A DNA stretch of 64,000 nt from Amphiduros pacificus (taxonomy: Eukaryota > Annelida > Polychaeta > Phyllodocida > Hesionidae): assembly GCA_949316495.1 (NCBI GenBank), contig OX439005.1, positions 22,271,704 through 22,335,703 on the forward strand. The letters are read 5' to 3'. A program made the translations under genes and the position numbers. Below the pieces are notes generated by a model, which saw only the letters and a program-made list of their open reading frames with translations, did not search any database and was not told where the DNA came from. This document shows, one piece after another, positions 55,440-64,000 of the stretch (positions within the stretch are counted from its first letter, which is position 1; every line of letters starts with the position of its first letter).

Positions 55440-58075
55440 TTAATATATATATGAATGAAAACGACGTTGACATTTTCTTTATAACTGAAACCTGGATAAA
55501 TGATCAGAATGAAAAAAATAACTGACGACTTCAAAGACAATAATTATGATATTCAACATGTACCACGTATAAATAGGTCTGGCGGTGGTGTAGCTGCGGT
55601 CTATTGGGAAGAGTTAGACCTGGAAAAAATCACACATAATCATGAAGTTGCTACTTTTGAACTGATGGAAGTGAAAATTAAAAATAAATGTAATATCTGC
55701 ATTGTTGTTATTAATAATTGTTGTAATTCGGACAAAAATAAATATACATATGCACAATTTGTTTAGGAGTTTGCAGATATTCTGTCTTATTATGGTACAT
55801 ACAAGCATGATGTAGTTTTCACTGGGGATTACAACTTTCATCTAAATAGACCGGAAACGCCAAATGTTATTAAATTCAATGAAATTCTGGATTTATATAA
55901 TTTTCAAAATTGGATTAAAGAGCCAACACATATCATGGGTAATACGCTGGATTTATTGATACCAAACCAACACAGTAATATTATTGATAAACATTTGGTT
56001 GATGAAAAAGTATCAGATCACAATATAATAAAAGCTCATCTAAACATGCAAACTATCGTGAATAAAAAGAAGAAAATATCTTATAGAACCTTTAAGAAGA
56101 TAAATATCAAAATTTTCATAAACGATATTAATGAAAACTTTGGAGACAACAAAACATATCAAGAATGTGACCTGGATGATCTGCATTCCAAATATGATAA
56201 ACTAACTGAAGTACTTGACAAGCATGCTCCAGTAGTTGAAAAAACCATTAGCATTCGGAAACCAGCTCCCTGGCTATCAGACGGCATACATGCTGAAAAG
56301 AGAAAGAAGAGAAAATTAGAGCGGAAACATAAAAAATCCGGACTAATCTCTGATAAAATACAATTCCAAAAACAACGGAATAAATTCAACGCAATGCTAA
56401 AAAAGCCAGATGTGATTATTTCTCAGATAAAATTGACTCAGAGAAATTGGATCCTAAGAAACTATTTAAAATACTAAACAAACTATTACACATTAAGGAG
56501 GACACTCCCTTTCCAAAAAATAATGATAGGAAATAATTAGCAACATACTTCAATAACTATTTCTTTAAAAAAATCAGACATTAGAAAAAATATGGACTTA
56601 AATAACCAAAATTCATCTCGAGGATCCAAAATACAAAACAAAGCTAAATAATTTTAAACCGGGGAAAAATTATTGAAAGAAGCAGCAAAGAAGTCATGTG
56701 AGTTAGACCCTATTCCCACCTGGTTTCTAAATGAATGCATGTCAGAACTTCTGCCGCTAATCGCTGAAATTATAAACAAGTCAATTACTCTAGGTAAAAT
56801 GCCTGAAAAGCTGAAAGAGGCGATAATTAGACCACTAATAAAAAAAACTTGGAATGGAATTGCTCAAGAAAAACTATAGACCAGTATCGAATCTGGCCTA
56901 TCTATCAAAACTAATCAAGAGGGCTGTTGTGAAACAATTTATGGGTCATCTGGTCTGAAATGGTATTTGAAGCACGTTCCATTCAGCATACAAGGAATTT
57001 CACAGTACTGAGACGGCCGTACTGAAAGTACAAAACGACATTTTAATGGATATAGATAACAATAAAGTAGTAATGCTTCTATTACTAAGCCTCTCAGTGG
57101 CCTATTGACCATGGAATACTCCTAAATAGACTTAAAAAGAGATGTGGTACAGGAGGTACTGCACTGAATTGGTTTAGATCTTATCTATCCAACAGAAGAC
57201 AATTTGTTACAATTGAAGGGAAAAGATCAGAAAATATGGATATCAATTATGGAGTTCCACAAGGTTCTCTCCTAGGTCCTATACTGTTCACAACAAACAT
57301 GGAGCCACTTGCTGACATAATAGTGAAGGTTATGGGTTGAAGCATCATGTCTATGCGGACGACACCCAGCTCTACATCATTGTCTTAAAACTGAAAGTAT
57401 TCCTGAGAAAATTACGGTAGGACACTCTGAAATTCCAAGATCTTGCAAAGTTAAAGATCTGGGTATAATTATCGATCAGGAGTTAACCATGAAACATCAA
57501 ATCAAGAAGATATGCAAGACTGGATATTTCCATGTCAAAAATCTGGCCAGAATAAGGAGCTGTTTGAATGAGAAAACAGCTAACACGCTTGCACATTCAT
57601 TCATTACTTCCACACTGGACTACGGAAATTCTCTACTGGCAGGCATGCCCAAATGTGAATTGGTAAAACTACAGAGATTACAAAACTCTGCTGCCAGAGT
57701 TGTAAGAAGGTTGAATAAACGAGACAATATTACTCCAAAACTAATGGACCTACACTGGTTACGAGTTGCTGCGAGGATAGACTTTAAGATGGCTCTGCTG
57801 ACATGGAAGTTACAAAATGGCCTTGCCCCAGATTATCTGTCTAAATTAATAACACCGAAAACAAGTGTAAAAGCCGAAAGTCAAATGATAAAAATGAATA
57901 TTTGATCCCAAAAACAAACTCAAGAATGTATGGGGATCGTGTATTTGCCTCATATGCGCCTAAAACATGGAATGCCCTGAAAAACTGTAAATCAATTGAA
58001 AGTTTTAAAAAATATCTAAAGACACATTTATACAAGAAATATTACCAACTTGAGCACTACGAGCAGACCTAGTCT
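55440..58075 (+). pseudogene. ORF2 (endonuclease-RT) of LINE F, broken
   Basis: Endonuclease pieces: FFITETWINDQNE, RSGGGVAAVY, TGDYNFHLNRP, MGNTLDLLIP, VSDHNIIKAHL (55480-56045). Then the connector (KPAPWLSDGIHAEK), RT fingers (KKSCELDPIPTWFLNE at 56690-56740), palm motif GVPQGSLLGPILF at about 57250, YADDTQLY-type site at about 57352-57375 and the C-terminal part (LTHSF-like ITSTLDYGNSLLAG, LMDLHWLRVAARIDFK, to 57905 and beyond). The frame changes many times (at least eight), so it is clearly old. It shares its layout and several motifs with element E. Confidence 0.82.
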
Positions 58076-58106
58076 GGAATGGCGCTATATAAGTTTATTA
58101 TTATTA

Positions 58107-59629
58107 TGAACCAGAAATAAATATTGACCCATCCCTTATTATACCCAAAGACATCGGCAAAATAGACTTGAAATCCACTGTTTCTCAAAACACCACACAC
58201 TGCCCATCATATTGAAGTTTCCCCAGTAAATAAACTCGACCTCCAGCGATTGACTGTTACAGTTATGACCCATGTCACTATCTAGCTCGAGAATCTCTAG
58301 CAGTGAATTTGCCTTTTGTTTATTTTGGGCCCGGCGGCCATTTCACGGCTAGAGAGAGTTCATCAAATTTAATCTGCCCTAGCGCAGCCCACTGAGCTGC
58401 GCGTGGTAAACACACACTGCAGGTGTTGTAATTGTGTATTCACTGATTACATGGCCTGGTTGTTTGCAAAGTATAATCTGTTTTCTTCAATATCCAGTTG
58501 TAAAACGATCATTTTATTCTGTTTTAAGTCAGTTAACACACTTTTAAATGGACAAGAATTTTAGGTTCCTCTGAATTGAAATGGCCGCCAATGTTAAGAC
58601 TGGTTAAGACCACGTGACTACAGTTCACCCTCCACTTTTGTTTGTTGTGGGAAGTGATTTTTTCACTGTCTCAAGAGTGTTTTCATCAGGTGATGTTTCT
58701 TGGCATTTTCACTATTACAAACATTTTGAAATTTCTTGTGATCAAATTAAAATTTTTGTCCTTAATTTATTAGGAATATACAACTTTAAAAGTTGAACTG
58801 ACCAAGCAGTCATATTCAAAAATAGGTAAGGAATATTTATGTTGAGGTGTCAATAAATGTTCCTCCAAGATTATTATGCAAACAGTGAATTTCCATGAAG
58901 AAGGCAGGAGAATTTAAAAACCATATTTTTTTACTGAAGTACTCCACGACCTAAAAACTGCCCCTAAGCTGCTCAAAAATGTTTAAAATGCAAATAAAAT
59001 ATAGCAGAAAACATCCTTAGGAAAGGGCTAGTTATTTAGGGAGTGGATGCCATGACTAGTCACTATCGTTCCAAGTCATAATGTCTAAAAATACAAATCC
59101 GTGTGAATTCTGTAGTGTTTTTTCTTCAGTTTTTTACCCAATATCACACGTGAAAATATGAAATGGCATTTGGAAGAGTCCAAGTGATGACGTCATGAAA
59201 CACAAAGGGAGAATCATCATATGACGTCAGAAGTACCACAATGTTGTGGAGTTTCCAGATTGTTGCTGTCACTCCCGTGAATAAACTGACCCACTTTTAC
59301 CTCTTTGAGCAAAATCGTAAATAATGGCGAAACGATGCTGAGATCAAGAAAAGACAAAGAAATATTTTCAAACAGGACTGACATCTTATGTTTACTTAAA
59401 GGGAACATAAATGTTTGATAGTTGCCGGAAGTCAAGTTCTACAGGAGTCGTTAGTTAAATTGGATGGGCAGTGCATGATGTTTCTGGAAACAGTGGATTT
59501 CAAGTCTATTTTGACCATGTCTTTGGGTATAATTCATATTGGAAAAATAAAGTTTCAAATAATAAGTTAAATGAAAATTGAAGTACTGTAGAGGTAAATG
59601 CTAAGAACAAATCGTTTCTATCATTGCAG
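58107..59629. other. Non-coding interval upstream of the KH-CCCH locus
   Basis: No coding region was recognised. It contains a short hairpin (GCGCAGC..GCTGCGC, 58382-58402) and two CRE palindromes near 59.2 kb. It may contain the promoter and 5' intron of the downstream locus. Confidence 0.4.
59188..59229. promoter_or_regulatory. Pair of perfect CRE palindromes
   Basis: TGACGTCA at 59188-59195 and again at 59222-59229, 34 bp start to start. TGACGTCA is the CREB/ATF binding site. They lie about 400 bp upstream of the KH-CCCH coding remnant. Function is unproven. Confidence 0.4.
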
Positions 59630-61011
59630 ATGGCATCTAAAGCTAACAAGAGGGCAGGTAAAAACAGGAGGATATCCTCCAAGTCCTCACCATCTACCCC
59701 CTGGGCTGGGCTGACGCAATGGAGGTGGAGGACAGTAGTGACTCCATGGGCCCCCTGCTGACCGCTGATGGTGCTATGACCTCCCCCATTGGATTTACAT
59801 GTCCCTCCAGTGCTGAGAAACATGTGGTGCCCTCTACTGGTGGGAAATCTAGGCTGGTGCAATCTACTGTTGGTAAACCCATGCTGGCCCTGATGATGAA
59901 CTCTCTTTGAGTATGGATGAGCTCATGTCCATGCCATGTCATTGAGTTTTTCGCAGTTGAAGTGGCTATACTCAAGGAAAATAAGTGCTATGGCAGAGGG
60001 TACTACTTCCATGATAGCTGTAAATGTCCCTAGCATGAAGAAGAGAGATACATGATGATAGCATTGATGATATGATTTTGAACAGATGATTAAATATACT
60101 GATTTCCCTTTGATGTCAAGGGAATACGCCACCATCATCATATGTCTAGGCTTAAAGGAGGTGCAACGTGGCACCCCCGGAAAAGACGCCCTAAACTGAG
60201 TCAAGAGGGAGGTGTACAAACTGACAAAAATGTCAACTTGCCAGTTGTACATGTGTCAACTACCCCATACACTGTAACCTTGCCATTTTGAACTCTCACA
60301 CGATTTTAAACTATCATTTGGAAAACCATCATATGATGAAACAGTTGAAAATTGTTCTCAACCCTGAAAAAATCACCTCGCCTCCGACTCTATCGGTTGT
60401 CACTTCCAGCAGTGACCACTCCATGTTGGACACTGTATATGTAGCAAATGACTGGATGGACAACATGAAGAAAATCATTCTGCCATCACACAGCTTCCGC
60501 GAAAACCTGATGGAATATTGGGAGTCAAATGATTACAATGCAGCGCAGGATGAGGGCCAATCTTCTGGTCCAGTCCATAGCAGCCTCACTGACTTTGAGG
60601 ATGTCGACTTCAAGGATGAGGTTGTCACCACTGTCATCGCTCGGGGTTCTGCTTCCAAATTAATTGGCTTTGGGGGAAAGACAATATGCCACATGTCTAA
60701 AATCAGTAACATTACCATGAAAAAACTGGATGCTGGAGAGGATGAAAATTACAGGAACACCAGTAGGCATCGCCATGGCACTGGTCGAGATTAGGAAGGT
60801 GATTAGAGAGCTTAATGATGATGAAGGTGGTCCTAGTAGAGAGACGTGTATATATTATACACAAGGCAGGTGCAAGAACGGTAACAACTGCCAATATGTC
60901 CATGCTGGTGCAGGGGCGGGATCCGCCACTGCTGGTGTGTCCCCTACTGGTACCTACAGGCACAGGGACCCAAGACCGAATGTCCCTAGCTATAGAAGCC
61001 AGGTGAATTAG
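59630..61011 (+). pseudogene. Decayed locus encoding KH domain plus CCCH zinc finger
   Basis: An ATG directly follows an acceptor-like sequence (tttctatcattgcag). The N-terminal part is low complexity (MASKANKRAGKNRR, MEVEDSSDSMG), then DDELSLSMDELMSM. A KH domain follows: VVTTVIARGSASKLIGFGGK with the GxxG loop GFGG, ending ITGTPVGIAMALVEI. It is split by a one-base frame change near 60725. Last is TCIYYTQGRCKNGNNCQYVH, a CX7CX5CX3H finger. Several other frame changes and stops occur. SMDELMS and the identically spaced finger recall ORF1 of LINE F (SMGELMS, CCCH), so it may be the ORF1 remnant of a related element that lost its RT. A host RNA-binding pseudogene is the alternative. Confidence 0.55.
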
Positions 61012-61219
61012 TAAAATCCAGGAAGATATGAACATTTTGACATTTATATACATTGTGGAGAGACATATCTGTACATTGCAAAAATTATGAAACTAAAGAT
61101 ATTTATGCTGACACAGGAATTTTTTATAGAAACTTTAAATCAATGTGTACAAAGTGGTTTGATCATACAAATAAAATAAATATGTGCTTGAATGAAGTGT
61201 TATGTTTATTCTCACATCC

Positions 61220-61483
61220 CTTGTATTGTTTGCTTGGTTTATTTGGGATTTTACATCACTTTCAACATTATTTCAGTCATTTCGTGATGAGACCTACTTG
61301 TAGCAGATATAGTGCTGGCTCACTGAATTGTCATGTCGCAGGTCCTTGACAAGACAACCCACCCAGTCACAGATTTACAAGGACAACAGGTTAACCCTTT
61401 GGCACAGGCCTCAGCTCATGTGTGAAATTGTATCATGAATTCAATCTCGGCATGGCCGGCGATCGAACCCACTTTCCTTGTAG
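61220..61483 (-). mobile_element. tRNA-derived SINE (family 1), copy 6, minus strand, head damaged
   Basis: Read on the minus strand it has the family body (caattcagtgagccagcac..., gttgaaagtgatgtaaaatccc) and a B box (gggttcgatcgcc). The A-box half of the head is replaced by unrelated sequence beyond about 61483, so the copy is 5'-truncated. Confidence 0.88.
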
Positions 61484-62763
61484 ATGTTCAACTGACAGTA
61501 ATAACTGGCAATTTACCATCATGTTTATAAGGAAGCAAACATATAACATCGACATACTTAAGAGGCTCTACCTGTAAAAACCTGCAAAATCAGCTAAATG
61601 TGGCGAAGGGTGTTCTCACAGATCAAGACAAGCCATATGTCATTTGAAAGGGTTGAGTCTAACTAAGATTTTTGCCAAGGGATTTTTTTTCAGAAATTGA
61701 TGGTTGCCATAGTAACATTATTTGAACACCTCAAAGTCAGGGTACCCTTTTTTTAACAAAAACACATATTTGAAAAATATAAATCCCTAAATTCTGCAAT
61801 ATTTGTATCAAAATATTTCTTAATGAAATGTTATTGATCTATGATGCATGTATTTATTATATAGAACCAGTCTTTAGATTTTCATATTTGACCTTTGCTT
61901 GACCATTGACCTCATTAAATTAATACAGCGGTGTCCCCTGGGGCTCAAAATGACACTTTTCTAACCTTATTTTTGGCCATATCTGGCCTACTCTTACCGA
62001 TAAATTACTCCTTATAGAGGTATTGTGATAATTTCACTCTGTAATTGGTTCCTAGGTCACATCATTAATATTTGAAAATTTTGAAAATTCTAAATACTCT
62101 CCCTGTAACAAGCTAACACAGTTGCCATGACAACAGTAAGTATGTCCCAAGTCATTTTGTGGCCAGTTTACAGGCATAATTAACACTCCAAAATCAAATT
62201 GATTTTTAAAATATCAGCTTTAAAATAGACCAAAATGAATATATATTATAATATAACAAATGAGTAAAAATAAGCAAAGAGAAAAATGCTAGATCCTAAA
62301 CAAGGTCATGTCAAGGTCATTCAAAGGCCATCTGTTATTCAAAAAAACTGCATTTTCATCAAAATTTGACATATCTGACCTCCAAGATCTCAGTGACAAA
62401 TAATGTGAATGTACTAGCTAACTGGTGTACATTATTCAACACAACCTACTCTATTTTGCATTGCAATTACTCATTATAATGACTTTGATTGAACAAACTA
62501 TGTTATCTATAATGATACACACATGCCCTTATGTTACATACAGATCAAATGTGTTGCTATGGTAACCAGGTGATGCAATTACATTGTCACTCACTCACTG
62601 TTTTCATATTCAAGGCAATTTTGTGGAATGTTGCACATATCTGACCCAACAGAAAACCATGCCCCCAATGACAAGCTGGCAAAATTGCAGTTTCTACTGA
62701 ATCACATAGCCGAAAAAATGAGCTCACATAGAGCTCACCCCGCCCCTTGCAGCAGAGACCTGT
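61484..62763. other. Non-coding interval
   Basis: AT-rich, with scattered tgacctttg and aaggtcat motifs of the dispersed-repeat type. No gene was seen. Confidence 0.45.
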
Positions 62764-62774
62764 AACAAGCAGAC

Positions 62775-63180
62775 ATGTTGGTCAGCGTTGACGAGAGGAT
62801 GGTGAAGTCTCGGGCCAGGTCAGGCATCCGGCAATTCATTCAGAAGTTTTGTAAATTGTCAATCTTTCAAAACAACAATAATTGTATATTTTACACAATC
62901 AGAATTCCACAATTAGATTTCCATGAGGAACTCATAAGACAGATCGGGGAAATGGATCCATATGAAGAGGTCCCAGTCTATGAGAGCGCCCCTGTATTTC
63001 CAGCGTCAAGAGAGTTCCAGACCAGTCATCTCCCCAAGCCAGTGGAAGGGCAACGCAGACCGAACTGCACTGTGTGCTACCGCACCATGAAGACAGAGAG
63101 ACGAGTGATGTAGGGATGTTCCTCACATCACTGTCAAGGTTTTCATTTTTGCCTAAAGCTTGACAGGAACTGTTTTGCCC
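62775..63180 (+). pseudogene. piggyBac transposase remnant
   Basis: VSVDERMVKSRARSGIRQFI matches the piggyBac (DDE_Tnp_1_7) block with a catalytic Asp (S.DE.MV.FKGR..FKQYI). After a large internal gap come DFHEELIRQIG and the C-terminal Cys-rich finger: RPNCTVCYRTMKTERRV, then, past a stop at 63111-63113, CSSHHCQGFHFCLKLDRNCF. The other catalytic Asp residues are missing, so it is inactive. The AT-rich stretch at 62848-62910 between the two parts could be a remnant intron or simply the deletion scar. TTAA-flanked non-autonomous DNA also occurs in this window (27845-29054). Confidence 0.65.
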
Positions 63181-64000
63181 GCTGGCACTCCTCTGAATTC
63201 AACGCCAGCAGATACCCTCCCAAACTGGCCTTGACCTTTGACATTGATATTTTTATTTTCTAAAGGTCAAATATGAAACTATAAGTCTTGCCAATACTAT
63301 GATTTCCTAATCAAAACTGTGTAGTAGATGCACTGAGTATATAAAACATAACCCCATGGGTTGATAGCTCTGCTGACTTGAATGGAAACACATGAACTGA
63401 GATAAAGTGCAATAAGCAATCAGGTTATGATTTTCCATACAAGATCCCAATTCAGTTTTGATGAGATATTCATTAATATTTTGTAAATCATTATCATGTT
63501 ACCAATGCAATATTTCATGCACAAAATTTGTGATTTTTTCAAAAATCTAATAGCTATCAGTAAGTTGTCAAGGAGGCTGCCATTTTGAATAACATAGCCA
63601 ATGAGAATCAAGATAATAAGTTGGGGCTAAATTTGATATGTAACATGCATTTTGATTGGTCAAAATCACTATCTGCTCAATTCTGCTCTTGAATAGGATA
63701 TAAATGATCATTTAGGAAGAAATGTTAAAAAACATTACAAAAAAGCAATGATATGCATAGCTCAAAGGCCATTGATATATGTTTATTCACTTTTGATGGT
63801 TGTGAGATTTTGCATGTATACAAATTTTGAATTGAAGGTCAATGTGTCAAGGTCAAAGGTCACATGACTAAGAAATTGTAACGAGGCACAGCTATGACCT
63901 AAGACATTTCTGTATACCAAGTCTTAATTTCCTCTAAAAAGTGGTTGCTAAGATATGCTCCATACAAAATTTGTGACATTAAGGTCACTGCATTAAGGTC
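63181..64000. other. Non-coding interval with AGGTCA motifs
   Basis: No coding region. It contains repeated tgacctttgac / aaggtcaaaggtcac motifs, including a perfect DR1 at 63850-63862. Confidence 0.45.
63850..63862 (+). promoter_or_regulatory. Perfect DR1 nuclear-receptor element
   Basis: AGGTCA-A-AGGTCA, with a further AGGTCA at 63836-63841. DR1 sites bind HNF4/RXR-type nuclear receptors. The surrounding DNA is repeat-like, so the site may simply be part of a dispersed repeat. Confidence 0.3.

Larger units (their letters stand above)
53841..58106 (+). mobile_element. CR1/L2-like LINE F with chromodomain-CCCH ORF1
   Basis: A degraded but recognisably full element. ORF1 region at 53841-54374, an unclear region at 54578-55255, ORF2 at about 55440-58075, then a 3' hairpin (agcactacgagcagacctagtctggaatggcgct split by its loop) and an ATTATTATT tail at 58097-58106. 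It is closely related to element E at 7.4-10.9 kb. No target duplication was found, so the 5' limit is uncertain. Confidence 0.75.

Overview
This window is animal DNA and most likely molluscan. It is AT-rich, has introns bounded by ordinary GT..AG sites, and consists mainly of retrotransposons inserted into one another. The case for a mollusc is threefold: a tRNA-derived SINE whose 3' end (ttgaaagtg-atgtaaaacccaaacaaac) resembles gastropod and bivalve SINEs; a leucine-rich-repeat GPCR of the type first described in the snail Lymnaea (GRL101); and several LINE clades common in lophotrochozoans. No species can be named from the sequence alone.

Host genes. One well-supported gene lies on the minus strand at 14.4-20.0 kb. 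Two long exons, joined by a 381-bp phase-0 intron, encode a receptor of about 1,720 residues: signal peptide, CUB-like domains, C-type lectin domain, LDL-receptor class A repeats, leucine-rich repeats and seven transmembrane helices. The intron splits the lectin domain, so the two exons would be misread as separate genes. A decayed copy of part of exon 1 lies 4 kb away at 23.6 kb. A terminal exon of an unrecognised gene (20.97-21.33 kb) lies upstream of the receptor on the same strand.

Mobile DNA by region. (i) 0-7.4 kb: minus-strand copy A of an I/Nimb-type LINE (ORF1 with zinc knuckles; ORF2 with endonuclease, RT and RNase H). It is interrupted by a SINE, a 1.6-kb block that looks like a solo LTR and itself holds a SINE, and a 660-bp MITE. 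(ii) 7.4-10.9 kb: a CR1/L2-like LINE with an internal RT deletion and a changed catalytic motif. (iii) 10.9-14.3 kb: SINEs, an (AT)n tract and a decayed I/Nimb fragment. (iv) 20.5-25.6 kb: small LINE tails, SINEs of two families, and a dispersed repeat. (v) 25.6-34.4 kb: an old minus-strand LINE with a 2A-like motif, split by I/Nimb copy B, which is itself split by a 1.2-kb TTAA-flanked element. (vi) 34.9-45.8 kb: a LINE ORF1 remnant carrying a NADAR domain, split by a fossil Ty3/Gypsy-type LTR element that contains a SINE and a 4.4-kb Tx1/L1-type LINE. (vii) 47.35-53.18 kb: I/Nimb copy C, full length with both ORFs open. (viii) 53.8-58.1 kb: a CR1/L2-like LINE whose ORF1 appears to combine a chromodomain with a CCCH zinc finger. 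(ix) 59.6-61.0 kb: a decayed coding locus with a KH domain and a CCCH finger of the same spacing, preceded by two CRE palindromes. (x) 62.8-63.2 kb: a piggyBac transposase remnant.

Target-site duplications could be read for most nested insertions, so relative ages can be ordered directly. The most notable points are the composite CUB/lectin/LDLa/LRR/7TM receptor, the chromodomain-CCCH LINE ORF1 with its related KH-CCCH locus, and the intact I/Nimb copy C with a conserved potential pseudoknot at its 3' end.
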